Of a stretch of DNA of 64,000 nucleotides, positions 27,813 to 37,261 are shown in pieces. The notes under the pieces are model-generated. The model had not been told where the DNA came from. It ran no database searches and saw only the letters and a program-made list of their open reading frames with translations. The first letter of the stretch is position 1, and each line of letters opens with the position of its first letter. This stretch comes from Candidatus Poribacteria bacterium. GTDB lineage: Bacteria; Poribacteria; WGA-4E; GCA-2687025. The translations under genes and the position numbers were made by a program. The DNA lies in NCBI GenBank assembly GCA_028818695.1, contig JAPPNK010000011.1:62001-126000 (forward strand). Reading direction: 5' to 3'.

Positions 27813-29033
27813 ATGGCGCGCAAAAAACGAACGATCATAGAGCCTCCGACGGCAATTTCAGACGCGGAGCAGCGGGTTGAGGCGATCGATAACACGATAT
27901 CGCAGATCGAAAAGCGGTACGGCAAGGGCGCGATCATGCGCCTGACAGACGAAAACATAGAGCCGATTGAAGTGGTGCCAACGGGCGCGCTGTCTCTTGA
28001 CCTCGCCCTCGGCGTAGGCGGCGTTCCCCGCGGCCGCGTGGTGGAGATCTACGGACCCGAATCGTCCGGAAAGACGACCTTATGCCTGCATATTTTGGCG
28101 GAGGCGCAAAAAAGCGGCGGCACCGCGGCATTTATTGACGCCGAGCATGCCTTCGATAGGTTCTGGGCGAAGCGCGTCGGAGTGGACCTGGATTCGCTGC
28201 TCTTTTCGCAGCCGGACGACGCCGAGCAGTCGCTAGAGATCGTCGAGACGCTGGTGCGAAGCGGCGCACTTGATTGCATTGTGGTCGACTCCGTGGCGGC
28301 GCTCGCCCCGCGCGCCGAGCTGGCGGGCGAAATGGGCGACTCGCATGTCGGCCTTGTGCCTCGCTTGATGTCGCAGGCGCTGCGCAAGCTGACCGGCGTC
28401 ATCAGCAAATCGAAGACCTGCGTCATCTTTGTCAATCAGGTTCGGGAAAAGATCGGAATTCTTTTTGGCAACCCTGAAACGACGCCCGGCGGCCGCGCGT
28501 TGAAGTTCGCCGCGTCGGTCCGCATGGAGATACGCCGCGGCGAACCGATCAAAGAAGGCTCCGAAACGATCGGCTACCGCACCAGCGTGCGCGTCATCAA
28601 GAACAAGGTCGCCCCGCCCTACACGCAGGCAGAGTTCGACATGGAGTTTGCGGGCGGAATCCCAAAGGAAGGCTCCATTTTGGATGTGGCGGTGGAGTAC
28701 GATCTCGTTCAAAAATCAGGCTCCTGGTACTCCTACAACGGCGAGCGTCTTGGACAGGGGCGCGAAAACGCGAAAGCGTTTCTGCGGGGGAACCCGGAGG
28801 CAGCCGCGGCGATTGAAGCAAAGGCGCGCGAGGTCATCACAGCCGATCTGGTCGGCGCGAAGGCTGAAGAAAAAGCGCGCGCTGAATTTGAGGAACGGCT
28901 CAACACGCAGACCGAACCCCCGAACCAGACGCATGAAAAGGCTGAGGCTGTCCAGGACCCGGATGAGGACATCAGCGACATTGCCGATGTGGTCGACTCC
29001 ATAGCCGAAACGCAAGCCGAATCGGACAAGTGA
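27813..29033 (+). CDS. recA: Recombinase RecA
   Basis: 406 residues, longer than E. coli RecA (353) by about 20 at the start and by an acidic tail at the end. It forms filaments on single-stranded DNA for recombination and SOS signalling. Walker A is GPESSGKT (residues 81-88), and the L2-region signature reads [21 protein letters not shown] precedes the ATG. The usual H-A-L-D-P-x-Y-A stretch reads [12 protein letters not shown], an uncommon set of changes after the conserved IDAEHA. The stop lies only 4 nt from the convergent infC stop. Confidence 0.97.
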   Translation: MARKKRTIIEPPTAISDAEQRVEAIDNTISQIEKRYGKGAIMRLTDENIEPIEVVPTGALSLDLALGVGGVPRGRVVEIYGPESSGKTTLCLHILAEAQKSGGTAAFIDAEHAFDRFWAKRVGVDLDSLLFSQPDDAEQSLEIVETLVRSGALDCIVVDSVAALAPRAELAGEMGDSHVGLVPRLMSQALRKLTGVISKSKTCVIFVNQVREKIGILFGNPETTPGGRALKFAASVRMEIRRGEPIKEGSETIGYRTSVRVIKNKVAPPYTQAEFDMEFAGGIPKEGSILDVAVEYDLVQKSGSWYSYNGERLGQGRENAKAFLRGNPEAAAAIEAKAREVITADLVGAKAEEKARAEFEERLNTQTEPPNQTHEKAEAVQDPDEDISDIADVVDSIAETQAESDK

Positions 29034-29037
29034 GAGC

Positions 29038-29610
29038 TTAAGAAGACAGGCTGACGTCCGATTTGGGGCTTAGCTGAAGAGACAACTGGCGCCCTTCCAT
29101 TTTGGGCGCCTGCTCAATCTCGGCGGCGTCTTCCAGAGCTTCGGCAAATTGCATGAGAAGCTGCCTGCCAAGGTCTTGATGCACAATCTGCCCATGCCGG
29201 CGGAAGAAGCTAACCGTAACGCGCACCTTGTTTCCCTGCTTCAGAAACTGCTCGGCGTGTCGAATTCGATAACTGATGTCATGCTGCGCCATGTTCTGTT
29301 TGAGCCGTATCTCTTTGATTTCGATTCGTTTCTGCGATTTGCGCGCCAGCTTCGCCTTCCGCTCCTGTTCATACTGGTATTTTCCGTAGTTCAGGATTCG
29401 GCAGACAGGCGGCTTCGCATTCGGAGCCACTTCAACCAGATCAAGGCCTTTTTCTTTTGCAATGTCCAGAGCTTGGCGCGGCCGCATGATGCCGAGCTGC
29501 GTTCCGTCCTCGTCGATCACGCGAACCTCGTAAGCCTGGATGTGTTCATTTGTGCGGGCGCGCGCGTCCCGCTTTGAGCTGGACGAGCGCTGCGAACGGC
29601 TTCTTCTCAT
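29038..29610 (-). CDS. infC: Translation initiation factor IF-3
   Basis: 190 residues. IF-3 binds the 30S subunit and checks the start codon. The N domain begins near residue 17 (ARTNEHIQAYEVRVID) and includes ALDIAKEKGLDLVEVAPNA, followed by CRILNYGKYQYE. The C domain shows IEIKEIRLKQNMAQHD and VRVTVSFFRR. The start ATG overlaps the thrS stop (ATGA), so both are translated from one mRNA. The common downstream partners rpmI and rplT are not here; the convergent recA gene ends 4 nt away. Unlike in E. coli the start is a normal ATG, so the AUU-based autoregulation is not expected. Confidence 0.96.
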   Translation of the reverse strand: MRRSRSQRSSSSKRDARARTNEHIQAYEVRVIDEDGTQLGIMRPRQALDIAKEKGLDLVEVAPNAKPPVCRILNYGKYQYEQERKAKLARKSQKRIEIKEIRLKQNMAQHDISYRIRHAEQFLKQGNKVRVTVSFFRRHGQIVHQDLGRQLLMQFAEALEDAAEIEQAPKMEGRQLSLQLSPKSDVSLSS

Positions 29611-31523
29611 CTTTTCGCCTCAATTTCTTCTCGCATTCGCTTGATCAATTCGGCCGGCGTCATGCTGCCAAGATTCTCCCCATGACGCGACCTTGCCGAA
29701 ACCTGTCCGCTCTCCATCTCTCGTCCGCCCACCACCAACATATATGGAATCTTCGCCAGCTCCGCCTCCCTTATCTTATACCCTAATTTCTCTCGCCTCG
29801 CATCCGTCTCGACCCGAAGACCGTCCGCTTTCAGCTCCCGACAGACCGACTCGGCATACTCGGCATGCGCGTCCGCAATCGGCAAAACAACCGCCTGAAC
29901 AGGCGCAAGCCACAACGGAAACGCCCCCGCGTAATGCTCTACCAACACTCCAAAAAACCGCTCCACCGACCCGAGCAGCGCCCGATGAACCATATACGGC
30001 CGCTGCGGCTGCCCATTCTCGCCGATGTAGGTTATATCAAACTGCTCAGGCAGGTTGAAATCAAACTGAATCGTGGAGCATTGCCATGAACGCTGCAGCG
30101 TATCGCGTATTATGACATCAATCTTTGGTCCGTAAAAGGCGCCCCCGCCCTCATCGCGCTCATACGGCAGACCCGTGTTACGGATAGCCGCTTCAAGCGC
30201 GTTTTGAGCCGCTTCCCACTGCTCAGGCTCCCCAACCGCCTTTTCGGGCCGGGTGGAAAGAAACACTTCAAAATCGTCAAAACCGAACGCTTCCAGCATG
30301 TCCAAACAAAAGCGGAGCGTCCGCTCAATCTCCTGCGGCATCTGCTCAGGTCGGCAGAACAGGTGCGCGTCGTCTTGGGTGAAGCTGCGAACGCGCATCA
30401 TGCCATGAAGCGTCCCCGCCCGCTCGTAACGATACACCGCGCCAAGCTCGGCGAAACGCATCGGCAGATCGCGGTAGGAACGCAGCTTGCTTTTATAAAT
30501 CAGAATATGGAACGGACAATTCATCGGCTTGATGAAGTACTCCTGTCCGTCCATATCCATCGGCGCGTACATGTTTTCAGCGTAAAACTGAAGATGCCCG
30601 CTCGTTTCCCAGAGCGCTTTTTTCCCGATATGCGGCGTGTAAACGAAGTCGTATCCGCCGTCGAGATGCCGCTCCCGCCAATACTCCTCAATCAGATGCC
30701 GCGTCAGCGCGCCCTTCGGATGCCATAGAATCAGCCCGCCGCCGACGTCCGGATGCCCGCTGTATAAATCCAGCTGCGTTCCGAGCGTCCGGTGGTCTCT
30801 CCGCTCGCTCTCTTCCAAAACGCGCAGCCGTTCCTCCAGCTGCGATTTTTTTTCATATGAGACGCCGTAAATGCGCTGCAACTGCTTGTTCTTTTCGTCT
30901 CCGCGCCAGTACGCCCCGCCGGAGCTGAGCAACTTGAAGTGGCGCACAAGACCTGTTCGGGGGATATGCGGACCTCGGCACAGGTCGGTGAACTCCCCTT
31001 GCCGGTAAACCGACACCGCCTCGTCTTCCGGTATGTCGTCCAGCAGCGCGAGCTTATACGGCTCGTTCATCTCTTCAAAGAGCGCGCGCGCCTCCGCTCG
31101 ATCCATTTCTATACGCTCGGTCGCATGGTTCTCCTGGGAGATCTTCGCCATTTCCCGTTCCAGCTCTTCAAGATGCTCCGGCTTGAACGGCTCCGTGTCA
31201 AAATCGTAGTAAAAGCCGTTTTCTATCGGCGGACCGATGGAGACCTTGGCGTCCGGCCGAAGCCGCAGTACAGCCTGGGCAAGCATGTGCGCTGTCGTGT
31301 GCCAGTAGGTTTCTTGTCCAAGCGGGTCGTTGAAGGTGTGAAACTGAACGCGCGCGTCTTGCGTGAGGGGGGTTGAGAGGTCAACAGGGCGGCCGTCGAT
31401 GGAAGCCAGCAGCGCTTCTTTAGCGAGCCTGCGGCTAATCTGGTTCGCCAGCTCTACGGCGGGGATGTTTTTCTCCACCTCTTTGACTGCTCCGTCGGGG
31501 AGCTCAATGCGAATCATAGACAT
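29607..31523 (-). CDS. thrS: Threonyl-tRNA synthetase
   Basis: 638 residues from the ATG at 31523 (MSMIRIELPDG); an ATG two codons later is equally possible, and the TTG at 31574 is unlikely. It charges tRNA-Thr in the cytoplasm. The order is TGS domain (about 1-65), editing domain with HTTAHMLAQAV, class II catalytic core, and anticodon-binding domain from about residue 530. The zinc ligands are seen in MNCPFH, FTQDDAHLF and YMVHRALLGS. infC overlaps its end. The three tRNA genes lie 150 bp upstream on the same strand, so read-through from their promoter is possible. Confidence 0.97.
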   Translation of the reverse strand: MSMIRIELPDGAVKEVEKNIPAVELANQISRRLAKEALLASIDGRPVDLSTPLTQDARVQFHTFNDPLGQETYWHTTAHMLAQAVLRLRPDAKVSIGPPIENGFYYDFDTEPFKPEHLEELEREMAKISQENHATERIEMDRAEARALFEEMNEPYKLALLDDIPEDEAVSVYRQGEFTDLCRGPHIPRTGLVRHFKLLSSGGAYWRGDEKNKQLQRIYGVSYEKKSQLEERLRVLEESERRDHRTLGTQLDLYSGHPDVGGGLILWHPKGALTRHLIEEYWRERHLDGGYDFVYTPHIGKKALWETSGHLQFYAENMYAPMDMDGQEYFIKPMNCPFHILIYKSKLRSYRDLPMRFAELGAVYRYERAGTLHGMMRVRSFTQDDAHLFCRPEQMPQEIERTLRFCLDMLEAFGFDDFEVFLSTRPEKAVGEPEQWEAAQNALEAAIRNTGLPYERDEGGGAFYGPKIDVIIRDTLQRSWQCSTIQFDFNLPEQFDITYIGENGQPQRPYMVHRALLGSVERFFGVLVEHYAGAFPLWLAPVQAVVLPIADAHAEYAESVCRELKADGLRVETDARREKLGYKIREAELAKIPYMLVVGGREMESGQVSARSRHGENLGSMTPAELIKRMREEIEAKR

Positions 31524-31673
31524 GAGCGCATACCATCTACTGGGGGCGCGTCCGTTAGAGAGAACGGTACACAAAACGAATGCGCATCTGAAAATGGATC
31601 GTCGATCAAATGAGCGAGAGCGAACATATCATCACTAATCTGTCGATCGTACCTCGCTTTCGCGAACCGAAGC

Positions 31674-31750
31674 TGGTGGGCGGTAGTGGACTTGAACCAC
31701 TGACCTCCTGCATGTCAAGCAGACGCTCTAGCCAGCTGAGCTAACCGCCC
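31674..31750 (-). tRNA. tRNA-Val (anticodon GAC)
   Basis: Acceptor arms GGGCGGT and ACCGCCC, discriminator A and an encoded CCA. The anticodon loop is TTGACAT, and the T loop is TTCAAGT. All four arms fold normally; the first anticodon-stem pair is U-G. Last of three tRNA genes on this strand. Confidence 0.95.
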
Positions 31751-31755
31751 AAATA

Positions 31756-31830
31756 TGGAGGCGACGGTCGGACTCGAACCGACGAATAGGAGATTTGCAG
31801 TCTCCCGCCTTACCGCTTGGCTACGTCGCC
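31756..31830 (-). tRNA. tRNA-Cys (anticodon GCA)
   Basis: Acceptor arms GGCGACG and CGTCGCC, discriminator T (U73, the usual identity base for Cys) and an encoded CCA. The anticodon loop is CTGCAAA, and the T loop is TTCGAGT. It lies 5 nt from tRNA-Val. Confidence 0.95.
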
Positions 31831-31849
31831 GTGAACCGGCAAAGAAAGT

Positions 31850-31924
31850 TGGGGCGGGCGACGCGATTTGAACGCGCGACTTCAACCTTGGCAAGGTTGT
31901 GCTCTACCCCTGAGCTACGCCCGC
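31850..31924 (-). tRNA. tRNA-Gly (anticodon GCC)
   Basis: Acceptor arms GCGGGCG and CGCCCGC, with an encoded CCA. The anticodon loop is TTGCCAA, and the T loop is TTCAAAT. The base before CCA is C, whereas bacterial tRNA-Gly usually has U73. It is first in the tRNA cluster, directly after the promoter at 31968-31996. Confidence 0.94.
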
Positions 31925-31967
31925 ACCTGATCAGAACGCGATGCTCGGATCGTCGTTCAGTGTGGGA

Positions 31968-31996
31968 ATCATACACCAAGCGGGAATCGGTGTCAA
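31968..31996 (-). promoter_or_regulatory. Sigma-70-type promoter of the tRNA cluster
   Basis: On the minus strand TTGACA (31996-31991) and TATGAT (31973-31968) are 17 bp apart, about 44 nt before tRNA-Gly. It is the best consensus match in the window, as expected for stable RNA genes. Confidence 0.82.
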
Positions 31997-32126
31997 CTAA
32001 AAAACCCTTTTCTCTGCTCCGCAACGCCGTTCAACCGAAAAAACTGCGTTCAGCGGCTCCGACAACGCCCGTTTCATGACGCCGACTTTCCAGCAGAATG
32101 CAAGCGGGGCGGCGAAACCTATTCGC

Positions 32127-32576
32127 TCAAATCATCGCCTGAACGCCCGCCAATTCAGCCCGTTCCTCCAAATCGGGCGGAATGGAACGGCCGGCAACCG
32201 CCGCAATGACGGGACTCCCATACAAGACGCCCAGTACGGCAGCCGATTCTTTTGCCCGGTCAATGTCTTCCGACCCGACCGTGTAAGAGGCTTCCAGCGC
32301 GATCCATATCTCAGAGCCGTTTTGCTGCCGCCGCGCCCGCAGGATATAGTCGGTCTGCTCAATTCGAACATATTGCTGATTGGAAATGCGCCCTTCGCTG
32401 AGCGCCTCGTCAATCGTGCCGCGCATGTCTTCATTCATTACATCTACGCAGCTGGTCATCACTCTTGCCCTGCGCAGCCCGAATCGTTGTGAAGCGATCG
32501 ATATGATGGACCGAGCCAGCAAAAATTCTAGAAAGATGTCTTTCAAATCGCCCGTGTCGATGCTAACTTGCTTCAT
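32127..32576 (-). CDS. PD-(D/E)XK nuclease-like domain protein, possibly 5'-truncated
   Basis: 149 residues from the ATG at 32576. The C-terminal half has the pattern TDYILRARR, WIALEASYTVGSEDIDRA and GSPVIAAVAG. This recalls a family common in cyanobacteria and other lineages that is often assigned to the PD-(D/E)XK nuclease fold (Asp in TDY, Glu in LEAS). Relatives usually have a coiled coil before this domain. Here the same frame stays open for 24 further codons upstream (ending LRQSLWTDIAEIKAQ, coil-like) but has no ATG, GTG or TTG before an in-frame TAG. The gene may thus have lost its original start. The function is unknown. Confidence 0.6.
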   Translation of the reverse strand: MKQVSIDTGDLKDIFLEFLLARSIISIASQRFGLRRARVMTSCVDVMNEDMRGTIDEALSEGRISNQQYVRIEQTDYILRARRQQNGSEIWIALEASYTVGSEDIDRAKESAAVLGVLYGSPVIAAVAGRSIPPDLEERAELAGVQAMI

Positions 32577-32689
32577 CTGCGCCTTGATCTCCGCAATGTC
32601 CGTCCATAAAGATTGGCGTAGAAAAGCGTCCGTATTTACATGATACAGCGGCTAGACGCATTCGTAAAGCGTCAGCCTTGTCCAGCGCC

Positions 32690-34123
32690 TTAGACAAGTA
32701 TCTCGTTCACGACCCGCCCATGAACGTCGGTCAACCTGAAATCGCGTCCTTGGAAGCGGTACACCAGCTTTTCATGGTTGATCCCGAACAGATGCAGCAT
32801 CGTCGCATGAAAATCATGCACATGTACAACGTCCTTCACCGCGTTGTATCCGAGCTCGTCCGTTCCGCCGTAGGAAACGCCCCCTTGAACGCCTCCGCCC
32901 GCCATCCACATGGAGAAACCCTTGATGTGGTGGTCGCGCCCAGAGCCTTGCGCCATCGGCGTCCGTCCAAATTCGCCGCCCCAGACAACCAACGTGTCCT
33001 CCAGCATCCCGCGCTGCTTCAGATCGTTCACCAACGCCGCAGACGCTTTGTCGACCAGCTTCGCCGAAGTCAAGATGCCCTGCTTGATGCCCCCATGATG
33101 GTCCCATCCGCGGTGGTAAAGCTGAATAAACCGCACCCCCCGCTCCGCCAGACGACGCGCAAACAGGCAATTGGACGCAAACGACCCGTCCCCAGGCTTC
33201 GCCCCGTACATGTCCAGTACATGCTGCGGCTCATCCGACATGTCCATCAGCTCCGGGACGCTTGTCTGCATGCGAAACGCCATCTCATACTGCTGAATGC
33301 GCGCCGCGATAGACGGATCGTCCACCGCGTCCCCAAGCATGGAGTTCAACCGCTGCGACGCCTCGACGATGTCGCCCTGGCGCTCAATTCCGACGCCGTT
33401 CGGACTGTTCACATAATGCACAGGGTCGCCCGTCGAGTTCAGTTGAACGCCCTGGAACTGCCCCGGCAAAAAGCCGCTGTGCCACTGGCGCGTCGCGATC
33501 GGCTGATCCTGCCCTCCGCCCGCCGAGATCAACACAACAAAGCCTGGCAGATTCTCCGACTCGCTGCCCAGCCCGTAGAGCAGCCACGAACCCATGCTCG
33601 GACGCCCCGCGATCACTGAGCCGGTGTTCATGAACGTATGCGCGGGGTCATGGTTGATCTGCTCCGTCACCATTGAGCGCACGATGCAGATGTCGTCGGC
33701 GATCTGCGCGATATGCGGGAAGGCGTCGCTAATCTGCTGCCCGGACTCGCCATGCCGCTGGAAGCCATGCTGCGGCGCCAAGCAGGTCAAAGCCCGCCCT
33801 TGAAGCTGCGCAATCGGCTGCCCCTTCGTGAACGACTCCGGCATGGGCTGCCCGTTCATTTCGCCCAGCTTCGGCTTGTAGTCGTATGTCTCAAGGTGGG
33901 ACGGGCCGCCCGCCATGCAGAGATGAATGATTCGTTTCGCCTTCGGAGCCACATGCGGCTCTGTGACGACGCCGCGCCAGCGCTCCGCCGTTGGCGCCCC
34001 CTGCGCCGCCGAATCGGGCAGAAGAAGCGAGCCGAGCGCCAGCGAACCCATCCCGGTCAAGGTGCGCCCCAAAAATGTCCTGCGCGTCAAAGAATCTCGA
34101 AGCCGCTTGTCCAGTTTCTGCAT
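32690..34123 (-). CDS. DUF1501 protein with Tat signal
   Basis: 477 residues. The start carries a twin-arginine signal (LTRRTFLGRTL, residues 12-22, then a hydrophobic stretch), so the folded protein is exported. The rest is DUF1501, an alkaline-phosphatase/sulfatase-like fold: IHLCMAGGPSHLETYDYKP, GRPSMGSWLLYGLG, RGWDHHGG and VVWGGEFGRTP. It starts 1 nt after the stop of the PSCyt1/DUF1549 gene, a pairing very common in Planctomycetes and Verrucomicrobia. The substrate is unknown; a role in degrading complex carbohydrates is often proposed. Confidence 0.93.
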   Translation of the reverse strand: MQKLDKRLRDSLTRRTFLGRTLTGMGSLALGSLLLPDSAAQGAPTAERWRGVVTEPHVAPKAKRIIHLCMAGGPSHLETYDYKPKLGEMNGQPMPESFTKGQPIAQLQGRALTCLAPQHGFQRHGESGQQISDAFPHIAQIADDICIVRSMVTEQINHDPAHTFMNTGSVIAGRPSMGSWLLYGLGSESENLPGFVVLISAGGGQDQPIATRQWHSGFLPGQFQGVQLNSTGDPVHYVNSPNGVGIERQGDIVEASQRLNSMLGDAVDDPSIAARIQQYEMAFRMQTSVPELMDMSDEPQHVLDMYGAKPGDGSFASNCLFARRLAERGVRFIQLYHRGWDHHGGIKQGILTSAKLVDKASAALVNDLKQRGMLEDTLVVWGGEFGRTPMAQGSGRDHHIKGFSMWMAGGGVQGGVSYGGTDELGYNAVKDVVHVHDFHATMLHLFGINHEKLVYRFQGRDFRLTDVHGRVVNEILV

Positions 34124-34124
34124 C

Positions 34125-37100
34125 TCAGTACCTCATGATCGTTTCATGTAAATTCAACAACACCCGCGCAACCGACGTCCAAGCCGCCAGCTCAACAACG
34201 TCCAAACCTTCAGGCGCGCCGGACGCCCCGATCGACGCCAGCGCCGCCGCCCCCTCCGCGTCTTCAGCATACGACGCCGCATGCTTCGCGTAAAGCGACG
34301 ACATCGTCTCCATCTCTTCAGCAGTCGGAGCGCGGGAAAGCGCCTGACGGTACGCCCACTTGATGCGGTCGTTCGGCGTCTCCGCCTCATAACGCATGAT
34401 GCGCGCCGCAAACCCTTTCGCCGCCTCCACATAGGTCGGGTCGTTTAGAAGAACCAGAGCCTGCGTCGGCGTGTTGGAGCGGGAACGCTGCGCCGCGCAT
34501 TCCTGACGGCTCGGAGCGTCGAACGCCGTCATGCTCGGATGCGGAAAGGTGCGCTGCCAGTGGGTGTACAGCCCGCGCCGATACTGATTCTCATCTTTGT
34601 CATGCGCATAGGCGCGTTTTGGAAAATTCAGGTTGGAGTAGTACCCTTTCGGCTGATACGGCCGCGCGCTCGGTCCGCCGATTTTGGTCGACAACAAGCC
34701 GCTCAGGAAAAGCGCGTTGTCGCGTATCATCTCCGCGTCCAATCGGCGCGCCGATTGACGCGCGAGCAGGCGGTTGTAAGGGTCTCTCTCGCGCAGCGCC
34801 TCCGCTTGGCGCGACGACTGCCGATACGCGCTGGAGGTTGCAATCAGCCGAACCATATGTTTCACATTCCAGCCGCTGTCCATGAATTCAACGGCGAGCC
34901 AGTCGAGCAGCTCAGCGTTGACGGGCGGTTCTCCCTGCGCGCCGAGATCGTCCAGAACGCGCGACAGCCCCTCGCCGAAGAAGACCGCCCAGAGGCGGTT
35001 CACAAACGCGCGCGCCGTCATCGGATTGTTGCGCGCCACAAGCCAGTTTGCCAGGTCCAAGCGCGTCGCCCGACGCAGATTGACCCCCCGCATCGCCGGC
35101 AAAAACGTCGGCGTGTTCGGATACACCACCTCGCCGGTGTCGTCCTGCCAGTCGCCGCGGTTCAGGATGCGCATAATGCGCGGCGGTCCCGAAACGGTCG
35201 TGATGCAAAACGCGATATCCTTCGACACTTCGGCGCGCCGCTTGCGCAGCGTATCCAGCTCCGAACGAATGAGCGACAGCTCAGGAGCAATGGAACGGTA
35301 GTAAGCGTCCAACGTCTCCTCCTGCGCCGCTGTGCGAACGGCGACCGGAGCCGATAGCGCCCTTACCGCATTGTCCGAAATGCCTTGACGGGCAATCTGC
35401 CCCTCGGTCGTCTGAACGCCGGCCTCGTCCCAATACGCCGTTCCGCCAAACTGCGTGAACGCCATCCCGTTCACCTCAACGCCGGGCTTCAATCCGACCG
35501 CTTCGGCCGGCGCTTCCAGACGAACCCACTCGCCGAGAGCCGGCAACGCTCCCATAGCCCGATGCGCAGGCGTGTCGGTTCCAATCCCGCCGTATTCGAT
35601 CACATCCTCGCCCCAAAAAGCGCGGCTCTCCCAGCCCTTCGTGTGGAACTGAAGCATCACGGCGGACGGCGGATTTTCTGGATCCAGCCATATATAAACG
35701 TAAAACAAGTCGCCCTTGCCGACCTTCACTTTGCGAGACGCCTCTTTGAAGAGATGCTGCGTCAGCTGTCCGTCGTTTGCTGTTTGCTTCCAGGAGCTTT
35801 TACCGCGGAACACAGGTCCCTGGTCAGCGTTGACCGCTTCCCATTTGCCTTCCTCCTTGCCGCCGGGTCCCTGCGGCGCAACGCGCTCATCGTCTATCCA
35901 GACCCAGTCCATGCGCTTGTCGGAGGCGAGGCGGGCGCTTGTTTCCGCCTCCCATTCAGCTCGCTGCGCCAACAGTTCAGGTCGATCCTCGTCGTACAGC
36001 TCTTGAAAACGCTGGATCTCCGCGTCGATTTCCGTCAGGGCCTTCGTCTGCTCCTCCGTCGGCAGCTCTATGATCGGCTCCCATTTGCTGCGCCCTTGAT
36101 ACACGCCGCGCTCTTCAATGTCCGCAAAGAACGCCGCGAAGCTGTAAAAATCCTTCGCGGTGTACGGATCAAATTTATGGTCATGGCACTGAGCGCAGCC
36201 GACGGTCGCGCCCATCCATACGGTCGACACGGCGCGAACGCGGTCCGCCGCATAGATTGCATGATACTCCTTCGCCTGCGCGCCGCCTTCTGCCGTCGTC
36301 TGATTCAGGCGGTTGAACGCGGACGCAACGCGCTGCTCAACCGTCGCGTTCGGCAACAGGTCGCCCGCCAAGTTTTCCCGCGTGAAGCGGTCATACGGCA
36401 TGTTCTCGTTGAACGCGCGAATCACATAGTCGCGGTAGGGCCAGATGTTCACATTTTCGTCCGAATGGTAGCCCGACGTGTCCGCATACCGCACAAGGTC
36501 AAGCCAGTGCGTCGCCATCCGCTCGCCGTAGGCGGGCTTGCTCATGAGCCGGTCAACCAGCGCCTCGTAGGCGTTCGGGCGCGCGTCGTTCATATAAGCG
36601 TCCGTCTCCTCCGGCGTCGGCGGAAGACCCGTCAGATCGAACGCGAGGCGGCGAATCAGCGCGCGCTTGTCCGCCTCTGGGGACGGCTGAAGCCCCTCCG
36701 CCTCCAGACGCGCCAAGACGAACCGATCAATCGGATTGGACGGCCAGCTCGCGTTTTGAACCTGCGGCTGCGCGGACCGCTTTGGCGGAACATACGCCCA
36801 ATGCTCCTCCCAAACAGCTCCCTGACGCACCCATTCCGTCAGCGTTTCGATCTGCTCAGGCGCGATCGGGCGGGGCGCATGCGGCGGGGGCATGCGGAAG
36901 TCAGGATCGGAGCTCCTGATCCGTTGAATGAGAACGCTGTTGTCAGGGTCGCCGGGGAGAATGACCGAGTAGCCGTTCGTTTCGGCGAAAGCGCCTTCCT
37001 TTGTGTCTAGACGCAGCCCCGCCATCCGCTGATTCGCGTCGGGGCCGTGGCATGCGTAGCATTTATCCGAAAGAATCGGGCGAACGTCGTTGATAAAACT

Positions 37101-37184
37101 AACGGGGTCGGTTTCCGCCGCTGTGAGAACGCGCGGCGCGATACAACACGCAGCCAATACAAAAAACGCCAATCTATGCTTCAT
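34125..37184 (-). CDS. PSCyt1/DUF1549/DUF1553 large exported protein
   Basis: 1019 residues with a signal peptide (residues 1-23). A planctomycete-type cytochrome c motif follows at once (CYACH, residues 42-46, with GPDANQRMAGLRLD). DUF1549 starts near residue 125 (SWPSNPIDRFVLARLE) and holds a second C-x-x-C-H (CAQCHDHKFDP). DUF1553 occupies the last third (NPMTARAFVNRLWAVFFG, LNDPTYVEAAKGFAARI). Two haem sites suggest electron transfer, perhaps for an oxidative step coupled to its DUF1501 partner. Its promoter is at 37233-37261. No biochemical function is established for the family. Confidence 0.93.
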   Translation of the reverse strand: MKHRLAFFVLAACCIAPRVLTAAETDPVSFINDVRPILSDKCYACHGPDANQRMAGLRLDTKEGAFAETNGYSVILPGDPDNSVLIQRIRSSDPDFRMPPPHAPRPIAPEQIETLTEWVRQGAVWEEHWAYVPPKRSAQPQVQNASWPSNPIDRFVLARLEAEGLQPSPEADKRALIRRLAFDLTGLPPTPEETDAYMNDARPNAYEALVDRLMSKPAYGERMATHWLDLVRYADTSGYHSDENVNIWPYRDYVIRAFNENMPYDRFTRENLAGDLLPNATVEQRVASAFNRLNQTTAEGGAQAKEYHAIYAADRVRAVSTVWMGATVGCAQCHDHKFDPYTAKDFYSFAAFFADIEERGVYQGRSKWEPIIELPTEEQTKALTEIDAEIQRFQELYDEDRPELLAQRAEWEAETSARLASDKRMDWVWIDDERVAPQGPGGKEEGKWEAVNADQGPVFRGKSSWKQTANDGQLTQHLFKEASRKVKVGKGDLFYVYIWLDPENPPSAVMLQFHTKGWESRAFWGEDVIEYGGIGTDTPAHRAMGALPALGEWVRLEAPAEAVGLKPGVEVNGMAFTQFGGTAYWDEAGVQTTEGQIARQGISDNAVRALSAPVAVRTAAQEETLDAYYRSIAPELSLIRSELDTLRKRRAEVSKDIAFCITTVSGPPRIMRILNRGDWQDDTGEVVYPNTPTFLPAMRGVNLRRATRLDLANWLVARNNPMTARAFVNRLWAVFFGEGLSRVLDDLGAQGEPPVNAELLDWLAVEFMDSGWNVKHMVRLIATSSAYRQSSRQAEALRERDPYNRLLARQSARRLDAEMIRDNALFLSGLLSTKIGGPSARPYQPKGYYSNLNFPKRAYAHDKDENQYRRGLYTHWQRTFPHPSMTAFDAPSRQECAAQRSRSNTPTQALVLLNDPTYVEAAKGFAARIMRYEAETPNDRIKWAYRQALSRAPTAEEMETMSSLYAKHAASYAEDAEGAAALASIGASGAPEGLDVVELAAWTSVARVLLNLHETIMRY

Positions 37185-37232
37185 CGCCGCCTACCTGAGT
37201 GAGTCCTGTCCGAATGATGAGACGATGCGCTG

Positions 37233-37261
37233 ATTTTAAAGAAAAACCGAATGAAAGGCAA
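37233..37261 (-). promoter_or_regulatory. Sigma-70-type promoter of the DUF1549-DUF1501 operon
   Basis: On the minus strand TTGCCT (37261-37256) and TAAAAT (37238-37233) are 17 bp apart, about 49 nt before the start codon. Confidence 0.68.

Noticed and set aside
31795-32079. Small frames across the tRNA genes
   Set aside because: They read through tRNA sequence and a promoter; the RNA genes explain the region.
35385-37010. 541-codon plus-strand frame
   Set aside because: It is antisense to the DUF1549/1553 gene and has no family pattern; Arg/Val/Leu-rich shadow frames are common at this G+C.
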